Shown here one piece after another: positions 41,480 through 50,490 of a stretch of DNA of 64,000 nt. The translations under genes and the position numbers were made by a program. The stretch comes from Cognatishimia sp. SS12 (GTDB taxonomy: Bacteria > Pseudomonadota > Alphaproteobacteria > Rhodobacterales > Rhodobacteraceae), in contig NZ_JAQNCZ010000003.1 in NCBI RefSeq assembly GCF_028369055.1, forward strand, positions 1 to 64,000, in the 5' to 3' direction. Position 1 is the stretch's first letter. Each line of letters starts with the position of its first letter. Under the pieces are notes generated by a model. It saw only the letters and a list, made by a program, of their open reading frames with translations, had not been told where the DNA came from and did not search any database.

Positions 41480-43156
41480 TTATTCTGCTTTTTTCGCGCC
41501 CTGCGCACTCGGTCCGAAGGTTTCAAAGTGGATGTGGTCGCTGGGCACGCCCTGCGCTTCTAGGCCGGCTTTGATATCCGACAAAAAGGGCCGCGGACCG
41601 CACATTAAGAACTGCGCCTCGCTTAATCGACCCAGCCCCTCGGCTGCGGCAATCACCTCTGCTGCCGTGATGTGGCCCGCACGATCAAAATCGATGCCGC
41701 GCTGATCACCTGGTGCCGGCCGACTAAAAAATAGGCATTTGCTCACATTGGCATGCTGCGCCACAAGCGCGTTCACCTCGCTTGCAAGCGCGCTCTCGCG
41801 CCCGTTACGGGCGGCATGCAGAGAACACGCCCGGCGCTCTTTGCCCGCGAGCGCATGAAGGATCGGCAGCATAGGCGTGAGGCCCACCCCGGCGCTGATC
41901 AAAATCACGGGGCCGGTGCCCTTGGGGATGCCAAAGCTGCCTTCCGGCGGCATCGCTTCGATCACATCGCCGGGGCGCAGCGTGTCATGCAGGAACCGCG
42001 ACATCAGCCCCTGCTCTTCACGTTTGATACTGAGCCGATATTGCGACCGGTCCATCGCCCGCCCCGACAGCGAATAGCTGCGCTTTGTCGGCCCGCCCTG
42101 CCCGGGAATCTGAACCGCAATCGGCAGGTGCTGCCCCGGGCGGGCCGGATCAAGCGGCTGGCCGTCAACGGGCGTAAAGTAAAAAGAGCTGATCTGCTCG
42201 GCCTCTTTGACCCGCTCCACCAGCCGCAGCTTGCGCGCCCGATCATCCAGTCGCTGCCAGCGCAGCCGCAGCGCTGCCTGCCGGTCGATAACAGCGTCAA
42301 TCTCCACCTCGATCATGCGCCAGGCGTCGGGGTCATGCGCGCCTTCTGGGCTCCAGTCGATCTTGGCGCGCCCGCTCAAATGCAAGAGCCGACCGCTCGC
42401 AAAATCCACAAGCAGCAACCCGATACGCGGATCTGTCATCAGGTTGCCAATGGTGTTGAAAAAATTATTGCCCGCATAGTCAGGGATCAGCAGTCGGCGG
42501 GGGCTGGCAACATGCGCAAAGCCCGGTGCCCCGCCCCGATGGGACGCATCATACCCGTTGGACCGCGCCCCTGCCGCGCCCTGATGACCAGAGCCGATGA
42601 AAAGGGTGTCGGCCCCCTTGATCAGGGTGATCTGGTCCTCGGTGAGCTCGCTTGTGCGCTGCGCTGTGACCTCTTTCGCCGGGGCCACGCGTTGCAAACC
42701 GCGCGGGTGGATGTATTGCGGGCAATTGCCAAAAGTCTGGCGCATTCTAAGCGCCACGGCAGAGCCGCCCGGTTGAATTTCAGCGCTAAAGCGATTGCGC
42801 CGCCGGGTGGCCAGCTCGATCCCCAGCCCGCCAATATCGCCCCCCTCGGTGAACCGGTCAGCCAAAGGATCTTGCTTGCTGATCGCTGTATCAAGGACCA
42901 GATGTGTCGGGTCCGGCGAGGTAATGAAACCGTCGTCGCCCTCAACTAACGTGGTCCAGACCTGCCCCTGCGCATCGGCCCCAGAAAGCACCAGGAATGG
43001 CAAAGCAGTGTGAAATGCGCGATGCTGCTCTGGCAGGGCATCGCGGATAAAACCACCCGCCCATCGCGCCACATCGCCGACACCGGCCCGCGCCTGCGCG
43101 GCCCGCTCTCCGGCGTGAAATGGGTTTGGCTTGTTCAGCGAGGTCATCAGTGTCAT
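41480..43156 (-). CDS. PNPOx-like flavin-binding domain fused to a ferredoxin-reductase-type FAD/NAD domain
   Basis: The 558-residue protein has an N-terminal PNPOx-like split barrel (about residues 40-290, with GSGHQGAAGARSNGYDASHRGGAPGF). A reductase unit follows with the FAD motif KRSYSLSG, the NAD-binding ISAGVGLTPMLPIL and MCGPRPF near the end. Relatives usually carry a C-terminal plant-type ferredoxin domain; this one stops without the cysteine motif. Substrate and role are unknown; electron supply or detoxification of a reactive compound is plausible. It lies 43 bases after the glutathione transferase gene, likely in one transcript. Confidence 0.82.
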   Translation of the reverse strand: MTLMTSLNKPNPFHAGERAAQARAGVGDVARWAGGFIRDALPEQHRAFHTALPFLVLSGADAQGQVWTTLVEGDDGFITSPDPTHLVLDTAISKQDPLADRFTEGGDIGGLGIELATRRRNRFSAEIQPGGSAVALRMRQTFGNCPQYIHPRGLQRVAPAKEVTAQRTSELTEDQITLIKGADTLFIGSGHQGAAGARSNGYDASHRGGAPGFAHVASPRRLLIPDYAGNNFFNTIGNLMTDPRIGLLLVDFASGRLLHLSGRAKIDWSPEGAHDPDAWRMIEVEIDAVIDRQAALRLRWQRLDDRARKLRLVERVKEAEQISSFYFTPVDGQPLDPARPGQHLPIAVQIPGQGGPTKRSYSLSGRAMDRSQYRLSIKREEQGLMSRFLHDTLRPGDVIEAMPPEGSFGIPKGTGPVILISAGVGLTPMLPILHALAGKERRACSLHAARNGRESALASEVNALVAQHANVSKCLFFSRPAPGDQRGIDFDRAGHITAAEVIAAAEGLGRLSEAQFLMCGPRPFLSDIKAGLEAQGVPSDHIHFETFGPSAQGAKKAE

Positions 43157-43199
43157 CCCGGTTCGCGCCGCAGCCCGAAGGCCACGGCGACTGATTGCG

Positions 43200-43826
43200 T
43201 TACGCCAATTCAGGAATTGGAGAGCTCACCATCGGCACAAAGTTCGGCTGCGCCTCAACACGGGTCAGCCAAGCGCGGATATTGTCATAGGGGGCAAGGT
43301 CAACGCCGCCTTCGGGCGCATGGGCGACATAGCTATAGACGGCGACATCAGCGATCGTGATGTGATCGGTGGCCAGCCAGTCGCGGCCGGCCAAATGGGC
43401 GTCGACGATCTTGAAAAGCGCATGCGCTTTGCTGACAGCGGCCGCATGATCCAACGGGGCGCCAAATACCTTTACAAGGCGCGCGGCGCAAGGACCGGAA
43501 TAGATGTTGTCCGCCGCCACTGTCAGCCAACGCTGTACTTCGGCCGCCTCTTTGGGCGCTTCGGGCAACCATGGGCCGCCTTTGGCATAGGTCTGCACCA
43601 AATAGATCAAAATTGCATTGCTGTCCGCCAGCGTGAAACCATCATCATTAATGGCGGGCACCAGGCCAAAGGGGCTCATCTTCAGGAACTCCGGCTGTTT
43701 ATGGGCACCATTGGCCATGTCCATTTCAATGATGTCATAGGGCAGTTCCAGCAAGGACAGCATCAGTTCGACGCGGTGGCTGTGACCGGATTTGGCGGCG
43801 CGATAAAGTTTGATTGGGGTCGTCAT
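43200..43826 (-). CDS. Glutathione S-transferase family protein
   Basis: The 208-residue protein has an N-terminal thioredoxin-like domain (MTTPIKLYRAAKSGHSHRVELMLS) with the Ser residue in SGHSHR near the glutathione site. FTLADSNAILIYL is the typical cis-Pro/Asp-Ser stretch, and an all-helical C-terminal domain has ITIADVAVYSYV. ATG at 43826 is preferred over the one 15 bases upstream. It is divergent from the LysR gene, so it and the flavin protein are probably regulated by it. Confidence 0.9.
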   Translation of the reverse strand: MTTPIKLYRAAKSGHSHRVELMLSLLELPYDIIEMDMANGAHKQPEFLKMSPFGLVPAINDDGFTLADSNAILIYLVQTYAKGGPWLPEAPKEAAEVQRWLTVAADNIYSGPCAARLVKVFGAPLDHAAAVSKAHALFKIVDAHLAGRDWLATDHITIADVAVYSYVAHAPEGGVDLAPYDNIRAWLTRVEAQPNFVPMVSSPIPELA

Positions 43827-43942
43827 GGTCAGATCTTTCATTGTTGGTGGCTGTCTCAGGCCAATGTGGTCAGCCTCGGGTGATCCCTTGTTTCATCGGG
43901 GGTAGCTGAACCGTAACTCACGCCAAAAAACGAATGAATATA

Positions 43943-43967
43943 CCAAAAATAAAAGATACTATTTTGG
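43943..43967. promoter_or_regulatory. LysR-type operator candidate between GST and lysR genes
   Basis: CCAAAA and TTTTGG face each other across 13 bases in an AT-rich strip between the divergent genes, 23 bases before the LysR start. LysR proteins bind such dyads and usually control both themselves and the divergent gene. Confidence 0.5.
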
Positions 43968-43989
43968 GAAATGATGATAATAAACCTGT

Positions 43990-44886
43990 ATGGACCGCCT
44001 ACAGACCCTCGAAGTTTTCATTGCCGTGGCCGAAGCGGAAAGTTTCGCCGCCGGAGCCCGTCGCCTTGGCATCAGCGCGCCATCGGCCACGCGCGGTGTC
44101 AACGCGCTGGAAGACCGCCTGGGCGCACGTCTGTTCACGCGCACGACGCGCCAGGTGCGGATGACCGACGTTGGGCGCAGCTATCTGGAGGATGCGCGCC
44201 ATATCTTGGCGCAACTTCAAGCCGCCGATGATGCGGCGGCAGGCGCGATGGCCAACCCGGTGGGAAAGCTGCGCATCACCTGCTCCAATGAATTTGGGCG
44301 CATCTATGTCACGCCCATCCTGACCGAGTTTCTCGATACCTACCCCGATGTGAGCGCGGATGTCGTCATGGTCGACCGCGTGGTCAATATGGTGGAAGAG
44401 GGCTTTGACGTTGCCGTGCGCATCGGGCCTTTGCAATCTTCGGGCCTGACTGCGGTACGTGTCGGCAGCGTGCGGCGTATTGTGTGCGGCGCGCCGCTGT
44501 ATTTTAAGCGCCACGGCGAACCCAAACACCCGAACGACCTCAGCAACCATCGCATTGTCTCTGCCGCGCCCGTCAGCCCGACCACCGAATGGCGGTTTGG
44601 GCGCGATCAATCAGAGATCGTGCGCCTGACGCCGCGCCTGCGCCTGAGCAGCATTGCCGCGGCGCGCACCGTCGCGATGCAGGGCTGGGGCTTGGTGCGC
44701 ATATTATCGTATCAAGTGGGGCCAGAACTTGAGACAGGCCACCTGCGCGCAGTTCTGGAAGAGTACGAACCCGAACCACTGCCCATCCATCTGGTGCATA
44801 TCGAAGGGCGCCGCGCCCCGGCCAAAGTCCGCACCTTCATCGACTTTGCCAAGGCGCGCCTGCGCAGCGTGCCCGTCCTGAGATAA
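43990..44886 (+). CDS. LysR-family transcriptional regulator
   Basis: The 298-residue regulator has the N-terminal helix-turn-helix (MDRLQTLEVFIAVAEAESFA through TTRQVRMTDVGRSYL, residues 1-65). The C-terminal periplasmic-binding-like effector domain runs over about 90-290. It belongs to the group that regulates divergent oxidoreductase or GST genes. It starts 148 bases from the GST start with a dyad in between. It is the last accessory-type gene before the core block. Confidence 0.92.
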   Translation: MDRLQTLEVFIAVAEAESFAAGARRLGISAPSATRGVNALEDRLGARLFTRTTRQVRMTDVGRSYLEDARHILAQLQAADDAAAGAMANPVGKLRITCSNEFGRIYVTPILTEFLDTYPDVSADVVMVDRVVNMVEEGFDVAVRIGPLQSSGLTAVRVGSVRRIVCGAPLYFKRHGEPKHPNDLSNHRIVSAAPVSPTTEWRFGRDQSEIVRLTPRLRLSSIAAARTVAMQGWGLVRILSYQVGPELETGHLRAVLEEYEPEPLPIHLVHIEGRRAPAKVRTFIDFAKARLRSVPVLR

Positions 44887-44967
44887 CAGAAAGGCGGTCA
44901 GCGGTCAGTGCAGCCTCCGCGCAGAAGCGCGCGGCGGTTGGGGCAATTCGATGTCTGAAGAGGAAAA

Positions 44968-45042
44968 TGGCTGGGATGGTAGGATTCGAACCTACGGTAC
45001 ACTGTACCAAAAACAGTTGCCTTACCACTTGGCTACATCCCA
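44968..45042 (-). tRNA. tRNA-Gln (UUG)
   Basis: Read leftward from 45042 the 75 bases fold as a standard cloverleaf. The acceptor TGGGATG pairs with CATCCCA before G and the encoded CCA. The D-arm is AGCCAAGTGGTAAGGCA. The anticodon arm CTGTTTTTGGTACAG gives UUG, and the T-arm is GTAGGTTCGAATCCTAC. It stands at the border between the catabolic modules and the core genes. Confidence 0.95.
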
Positions 45043-45198
45043 ACTGTGGAGCGCTGAATACGACTTCGGTTCAGCATGCGCAAGAGCCGAAAAGCAATTT
45101 TTCGTTCAAAATTCGAAAATTTTTTTCGCTTAGAATGATGCGCTGTTTTTGCTGAACAGTGCGGCGAATTCCCCGATCTGTGCGGGGGGCATACTAGC

Positions 45199-45226
45199 AA
45201 AAAAGGGGCGCGCCCGCCCCCCTTTT
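45199..45226 (-). terminator. Terminator of yqeY
   Basis: GGGGCG and CGCCCC pair around CGCC, with A and T runs extending the stem. On the minus strand six T residues follow the hairpin. It lies 30 bases after the yqeY stop. Confidence 0.8.
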
Positions 45227-45255
45227 CAACCCGCTATGATGATGGGGCGGCGCGA

Positions 45256-45711
45256 CTACAGCCGTTCTTTCAACAGCGCGCCGACCTGACCGAAGTCCAT
45301 CTGGCCGGTGTATTTCGCTTTCAACACGCCCATGATTTTGCCCATATCCCGAATAGAGGTTGCGCCGGTTTCAGCGATTGCGGCGTCCAGGGCAGCCGAA
45401 ACCTCGTCGTCGCTGAGTTTTTGCGGCAGGAACTCTTCGATGGTTTCGATTTCGGCCAGTTCACGTTCGGCCAGATCCAGCCGCCCGCCCTCTTCATAGG
45501 TGCGCGCGCTTTCCTGACGTTGTTTGACCATCTTGCTCAGGATCTTAAGCACATCCGCATCGCTCGCGCCCTCGTCCTTGCCTTCGCCGCGCAGCGCGAT
45601 ATCCATATCTTTGATTGCAGCATTGATCAGGCGCAGGGTCGAAAGACGAGCTGCGGCGCGATCTTTCATGGCCTGTTTCATTGCCTCTGTGATGGTGGCT
45701 CGCATGCTCAT
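45256..45711 (-). CDS. GatB/YqeY domain-containing protein
   Basis: The 151-residue protein is a stand-alone YqeY domain, related to the C-terminal tRNA-binding part of GatB. The start MSMRATITEAMKQAMK and the end KYTGQMDFGQVGALLKERL are typical. It probably helps tRNA-dependent amidotransferase or a related tRNA step; its exact role is not settled. AGGAAA precedes the ATG by eight bases. It is divergent from carA, as in many alphaproteobacteria. Confidence 0.93.
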   Translation of the reverse strand: MSMRATITEAMKQAMKDRAAARLSTLRLINAAIKDMDIALRGEGKDEGASDADVLKILSKMVKQRQESARTYEEGGRLDLAERELAEIETIEEFLPQKLSDDEVSAALDAAIAETGATSIRDMGKIMGVLKAKYTGQMDFGQVGALLKERL

Positions 45712-45835
45712 CCGCTAAATTTCCTGTTATTGTCAGTGAGGCTCGGACCATACTGAATTCCCCTCTGGGGTGCAAGATGCGACCCCATCAGGATAACTTA
45801 TTGTAATTTAACAATTTTTTCGTTAAATTCTAACC

Positions 45836-45864
45836 TTGACGCAGCGGCGTTTGCGCCTTAGTTT
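45836..45864 (+). promoter_or_regulatory. Promoter candidate for carA
   Basis: TTGACG (45836-45841) and TAGTTT (45859-45864) are spaced by 17 bases, about 36 bases before the carA start. An inverted repeat TTTAAC/GTTAAA lies just upstream. Confidence 0.45.
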
Positions 45865-45900
45865 CCCGACAATTTGTCCACACCCCGGAGAGTCGCTGCC

Positions 45901-47064
45901 ATGGCCCAGGTGCCTTCAAACACCCCAACCGCTTGTCTTGCTCTAGCTGATGGGACCATTTTCTATGGTCGCGGCTTTGGGGCGACGGGTATCACCGTCG
46001 CTGAGCTGTGTTTCAACACTGCAATGACCGGATATCAGGAAATCATGACCGACCCGTCTTATGCGGGCCAGATCGTGACATTCACATTCCCGCATATCGG
46101 CAATACCGGCGTGAACAACGAGGATGACGAAACCGGCGATCCGGTGGCAGAGGGGATGGTTGTCAAATGGGACCCAACAGAACCCTCAAGCTGGCGCGCA
46201 ACCGCGCGGCTCTCTGATTGGCTGACCAGCCGCAACCGCATTGCCATCGGCGGAGTGGACACCCGCCGGCTGACCCGCGCGATCCGGGCCCAAGGGGCAC
46301 CACATGTTGCCTTGGCCCATGATCCTGATGGCAATTTTGACATCGCTGCGCTGGTTGAAAAGGCGCGGGAATTCTCTGGGCTTGAAGGCCTTGACCTCGC
46401 CAAAGATGTGACCTGCGCCCAAAGCTACCGCTGGGATGAAAAACGCTGGGCCTGGCCAGAGGGCTACAGCCGCCAGGACAACGCGCGCCACAAGGTTGTC
46501 GCCATTGATTTCGGGGCCAAACGCAACATCCTGCGCTGCCTCGCCTCTGCGGGCTGCGACGTGACCGTCCTGCCCGCCACGGCCACTGCCGAAGAGGTGC
46601 TGGCGCATAACCCCGATGGCGTGTTCCTGTCCAACGGTCCGGGCGATCCGGCCGCCACCGGCACCTATGCTGTGCCCATGATCCAGAAAGTGCTGGAACA
46701 GAAGGATCTGCCGGTGTTCGGCATCTGCCTGGGCCACCAGATGCTGGCGCTGGCACTGGGTGCTAAGACCATCAAGATGAACCATGGCCACCACGGGGCC
46801 AACCACCCGGTCAAAGATCATGAAACCGGCAAGGTTGAGATCACCTCGATGAACCACGGCTTTGCTGTGGACAGCCAGACCCTGCCCGACGGTGTGGTGG
46901 AAACCCACACCTCGCTGTTTGATGGATCCAATTGCGGCATCCGCATCGCGGACCGCCCTGTCTTTTCGGTGCAACACCACCCCGAAGCCAGCCCGGGCCC
47001 GCAAGACAGCTTTTACCTGTTTGAGCGTTTTGCCGAGCACATGGACAATTGCAAGTCCGCCTAA
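45901..47064 (+). CDS. carA: Carbamoyl-phosphate synthase small subunit
   Basis: The 387-residue glutaminase subunit supplies ammonia to CarB for carbamoyl phosphate, the start of arginine and pyrimidine synthesis. The glutamine amidotransferase triad is present: the Cys in FGICLGHQ and the His-x-Glu in VQHHPEASPG. The N-terminal domain has NTAMTGYQEIMTDPSYAGQI. The ATG at 45901 has GGAGAG upstream, while the open frame also extends to a TTG at 45874. carB is not beside it in this window. Confidence 0.96.
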   Translation: MAQVPSNTPTACLALADGTIFYGRGFGATGITVAELCFNTAMTGYQEIMTDPSYAGQIVTFTFPHIGNTGVNNEDDETGDPVAEGMVVKWDPTEPSSWRATARLSDWLTSRNRIAIGGVDTRRLTRAIRAQGAPHVALAHDPDGNFDIAALVEKAREFSGLEGLDLAKDVTCAQSYRWDEKRWAWPEGYSRQDNARHKVVAIDFGAKRNILRCLASAGCDVTVLPATATAEEVLAHNPDGVFLSNGPGDPAATGTYAVPMIQKVLEQKDLPVFGICLGHQMLALALGAKTIKMNHGHHGANHPVKDHETGKVEITSMNHGFAVDSQTLPDGVVETHTSLFDGSNCGIRIADRPVFSVQHHPEASPGPQDSFYLFERFAEHMDNCKSA

Positions 47065-47095
47065 GCGTCGCCATTAACGCGCCCTTAAGCATAGG

Positions 47096-47127
47096 CCCCT
47101 CATCTTGCACAAAGATGAGGGGTTTTT
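47096..47127 (+). terminator. carA terminator that also holds the ribosome site of the next gene
   Basis: CCCCTCATCTT (47096-47106) and AAGATGAGGGG (47112-47122) form a perfect 11-bp stem with a five-base loop, followed by TTTTT. The GAGGGG of the right arm is also the only ribosome-site-like sequence before the ATG at 47129. Confidence 0.9.
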
Positions 47128-47128
47128 C

Positions 47129-49033
47129 ATGCAGATCGCCCATTCTGCACTGTTTCATTCGGCGGTGCCCAATCGGAGCGCGGCCCAAATTGGCGTCGCG
47201 CGACATCTGATCGAAACCGGGGCAATCCAGCCCTGGCAATTGTTCTTTGCGCGCAAAAAGCAAGAGGAATGGGACGCCACCTTAACCGAAGTGCTGCGCG
47301 GCGAAGAGTGGATCGACGAAGACACTGCCCTCGAGGCGGCGGCGGTGCATTTTGACACTCAGGTCGTCAATCTAAACGCAGCCCCACCGGACCCAACGCT
47401 GGCGCAGCTTCTGACACCAGAGTTTTGCCTGCGCCATTCGGTCTTGCCTTGGGTGGCCTTTCAGGGCGGCGACGATGCGCCCGGCTATATTCTGGCAACG
47501 AGCCGCCCGGAATATTTTGATGATCTGCGCGCGGAGTTGCCAGAGGCCCTGAGGACCGCCCAGATGGTGCTGGCCCCGGAACAGCAGATCCAGGCACAAA
47601 TCGCCGCCGTGCATCGCGCGGATTTAACGACAGCCTGCGAAGCGCGTGTCGCGCCGCACGAAAGCTGCCGGGATATGGGGCAGTCACGCCTGCGGCGCTG
47701 CCTTTTGTTCCTGATGGGCCTCACGGCGCTGATGTATGCGCTTTGGCAGGATATGCAGACGACATTTGCCGTCCTCACCGCCATTGCCGTGGTGATGCAG
47801 CTGACTTCGGTGGCCATGAAAATTTCGGCCTTTTTCGCCAGTCGCGGGTTTGAAACAGAGCGCCGTGAGGCCCCGCCGGGCAGCAAACTGCCCAAGATTT
47901 CAGTGCTCGTGCCGCTGTATCATGAAAAAGAGATCGCAGGCGCATTGGTGCGCCGCCTCAGCGCGCTGACCTATCCCAAGATTCTGCTGGATGTGGTGTT
48001 GATCCTGGAAGAGCATGACACGCTGACCCGCGACGCTTTGTCGGAAACGACGCTGCCCGGTTGGATGCGGATCATCACCGTGCCCGACGGCAGTGGCCTG
48101 ACGACGAAACCGCGGGCGCTGAACTATGCGTTGGATTTCTGCCGAGGCGACATTATCGGCATCTGGGACGCCGAAGACGCCCCCGCCCCCAACCAACTCG
48201 AGGTGATCGCTGCCCATTTTGCTGCCGCTGACCCAAACGTGGGCTGTCTGCAGGGTGTTTTGGATTACTACAATCCCTATACCAATTGGATGTCGCGTTG
48301 CTTTACGCTGGAATATTCCATGTGGTTTCGCGTGATCCTGCGTGGCATGGCACGGCTTGGTGCGGCGATCCCGCTGGGCGGCACAACGCTTTTTATGCGG
48401 CGACACGTTCTAGAAGATGTCGGGCGCTGGGATGCGCAGAACGTCACGGAAGACGCGGACCTTGGCGTCCGGCTTTGCCGCTATGGCTATCACACCGAGC
48501 TGGCCCATACCGTCACGCAGGAAGAGGCCAATTGCCAATTGCACCGCTGGGTCAAGCAACGCTCGCGCTGGCTCAAGGGCTATATGGTCACGTATTTCGT
48601 GCATATGCGCCGCCCACTCTCGCTGATGCGGGCCCTGGGCGCGCGGCGGTTTATCGGGTTTAACGTGATCTTCCTCAGCACGTTGGCGCAGTTTCTGCTT
48701 GCGCCTTTTGTCTGGAGCTTTTGGATCCTGGCCACCGGGGTCTATGCCCCCTGGTTTGGCGGCCTGCCCGATCCGGTGCTGGCCGCCGTCATCACACTGT
48801 TTATCGGGGTCGCGTTTCTGGACACGGCGCTGGCCGCCAGTTCGATGATCGGTCAGGGGCGCGATCCGCTGATCCGCTGGGCTGTGACCCTACCAATCTA
48901 TTTTCCGCTCGCAACGCTGGGGGCCTATAAGGCGCTGTATGAATTGCTGATCAAACCGTTTTACTGGGACAAGACCGCCCATGGGCAAACGCTGGAGGGC
49001 CAGATTGCCGAATTTTCCGCAGTGGATACCTGA
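47129..49033 (+). CDS. Membrane glycosyltransferase family 2 with N-terminal MshEN-like domain
   Basis: The 634-residue protein has an N-terminal region (about residues 18-170) like the MshEN/GspE N-terminal fold. Two membrane spans follow (about 188-230), then a GT2 catalytic domain starting SVLVPLYHEKEIAG. Donor and metal motifs include IWDAEDAPAPNQ, TEDADLG and the QRSRW acceptor motif. At least three C-terminal membrane spans follow. It is a processive-type synthase, possibly for an exopolysaccharide or cell-surface glycan. Sugar and product are not predictable. Its translation start is hidden by the carA terminator hairpin. Confidence 0.88.
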   Translation: MQIAHSALFHSAVPNRSAAQIGVARHLIETGAIQPWQLFFARKKQEEWDATLTEVLRGEEWIDEDTALEAAAVHFDTQVVNLNAAPPDPTLAQLLTPEFCLRHSVLPWVAFQGGDDAPGYILATSRPEYFDDLRAELPEALRTAQMVLAPEQQIQAQIAAVHRADLTTACEARVAPHESCRDMGQSRLRRCLLFLMGLTALMYALWQDMQTTFAVLTAIAVVMQLTSVAMKISAFFASRGFETERREAPPGSKLPKISVLVPLYHEKEIAGALVRRLSALTYPKILLDVVLILEEHDTLTRDALSETTLPGWMRIITVPDGSGLTTKPRALNYALDFCRGDIIGIWDAEDAPAPNQLEVIAAHFAAADPNVGCLQGVLDYYNPYTNWMSRCFTLEYSMWFRVILRGMARLGAAIPLGGTTLFMRRHVLEDVGRWDAQNVTEDADLGVRLCRYGYHTELAHTVTQEEANCQLHRWVKQRSRWLKGYMVTYFVHMRRPLSLMRALGARRFIGFNVIFLSTLAQFLLAPFVWSFWILATGVYAPWFGGLPDPVLAAVITLFIGVAFLDTALAASSMIGQGRDPLIRWAVTLPIYFPLATLGAYKALYELLIKPFYWDKTAHGQTLEGQIAEFSAVDT

Positions 49034-49039
49034 CGGTAT

Positions 49040-49678
49040 TTAGCCATCGGCGCTGAGGTGTAGGCGCGTTTCAAAGGCTTTGGAAATATGGGTTTTCAGC
49101 GCCTCGTAAGCGGCGTTTTCATCGCGATCTTCAATGGCTTTGACAATGGCAGCATGTTCCGCCAAAGCAACTTCGCCGCGCCCTTCGACCGCCAAGGACG
49201 TTGTCGCCATCAGCGCCATGGAGCGGTGCACCAGATCAAGCTGCTGCACAAGATACCGATTGTGAGACGCCAGATGAATCATCTTGTGAAATCGCCGATT
49301 GGCACGCGCCAGTGCCTGCGCATCATTCACCAAGGCGCTATCTTCGGCCACCATTGCACCCAAAACGCGCACCTCTTCGGGCGTGGCATGACGCGCCGCC
49401 AGTCGCGCGGCCAGCCCTTCCAGCTCGCTGCGCACCGCGTAAAGCTCTGACAGCTGATTGTGATCCAACGACGCCACGATCAGGCTGCGCCCATCACGCG
49501 CCAGCAGGGATTGCGTTTCCAGCCGCTGCAACGCCTCGCGAATGGGGGTGCGCGATACGCCAAAGCGATCGGCAAGGTCGCTTTCCACCAAACGATCACC
49601 GGGCTTATAGATCCCGACATCTATCGCCTCAAGGATCAGCGAATAGGCATCCCTCTGCTGCGGGCGCGCTTGGCTCAT
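49040..49678 (-). CDS. GntR-family transcriptional regulator (FCD subfamily)
   Basis: The 212-residue protein has the winged helix (about residues 8-75, FGVSRTPIREALQRLETQSL) and a helical FCD domain. ATG at 49678 follows AGAGGA; the open frame extends 29 codons further without family sequence. It is convergent with the glycosyltransferase gene and divergent from the HAD gene, so its target is not evident from position. Confidence 0.9.
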   Translation of the reverse strand: MSQARPQQRDAYSLILEAIDVGIYKPGDRLVESDLADRFGVSRTPIREALQRLETQSLLARDGRSLIVASLDHNQLSELYAVRSELEGLAARLAARHATPEEVRVLGAMVAEDSALVNDAQALARANRRFHKMIHLASHNRYLVQQLDLVHRSMALMATTSLAVEGRGEVALAEHAAIVKAIEDRDENAAYEALKTHISKAFETRLHLSADG

Positions 49679-49781
49679 TTTGTGGTTCCTCTCCCTGCCG
49701 GTAGCGCACAGACTAAGCATCCCGCTGCAAAACATGCAAGCAAAGCATTGACTTGCCGCGACCAAACCCTAGCTTGCCCGC

Positions 49782-50426
49782 ATGCCCAAAGACAGTTTTT
49801 CACATGTGACAACCTGGGTCTTTGATCTGGACAACACGCTGTATCCGCCGCGCGTGCGGCTGTTTGACCAGATCGAAGTCAAGATGACCAATTACATCAC
49901 CGCGACCCTTGGGGTGACGGAACGCGAGGCGCAACGCCTGCGCGCGTCCTATTGGCAGACCTATGGCACCACGCTGGCCGGGCTGATGCGTGAACATGAT
50001 GTCGACCCAGTGCCGTTTCTGCGCGATGTGCATGACATTTCCTTTGATGCGCTGGAAACCGACGCCGATCTGCGCAGCCATATTGCAGGCCTGCCCGGGC
50101 GGCGCGTTGTCTATACCAATGGCACCGCGCCTTATGCGGAAAATGTGCTGGCCGGACGCGGGTTATCCGGCCTGTTCGACGCAGTTTATGGCGTTGAACA
50201 CGCCGGGTATCTGCCCAAACCCGACCCGGCCGCCTTTGCCAAGGTTTTTGCCCAGGATGGGCTGGACACCGCGCGCGCCGCCATGTTTGAGGACGACCCC
50301 CGCAACCTCAAGGCACCGCATGATCTGGGCATGCGCACCGTGCACGTGGCCCCCGCCAAATTTGATGCAGCGCATATTCATCATCATACGGATGATTTAT
50401 CCGGTTTCTTGGGGCGGCTGCACTAG
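49782..50426 (+). CDS. HAD-family pyrimidine 5'-nucleotidase (SDT1/PpnN-like)
   Basis: The 214-residue phosphatase has HAD motif I in VFDLDNTLYPP, the Thr of motif II in VYTNGT, the Lys of motif III in YLPKPDP and the acid pair of motif IV in FEDDPRN. This matches the SDT1-type pyrimidine 5'-nucleotidase subgroup. It probably removes phosphate from pyrimidine mononucleotides. It is divergent from the GntR gene. Confidence 0.88.
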   Translation: MPKDSFSHVTTWVFDLDNTLYPPRVRLFDQIEVKMTNYITATLGVTEREAQRLRASYWQTYGTTLAGLMREHDVDPVPFLRDVHDISFDALETDADLRSHIAGLPGRRVVYTNGTAPYAENVLAGRGLSGLFDAVYGVEHAGYLPKPDPAAFAKVFAQDGLDTARAAMFEDDPRNLKAPHDLGMRTVHVAPAKFDAAHIHHHTDDLSGFLGRLH

Positions 50427-50490
50427 GGATTGTACCTTGGCACTTTGCGGGCGGCGGCCTATTTAGATCCTCAAGGGCAAGAGGTGCAGC

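Noticed and set aside
44907-44940. GC-rich hairpin after tRNA-Gln as a strong terminator
   Set aside because: A stem of CCGCGC/GCGCGG is present but no T run follows, so I do not list it as a terminator.
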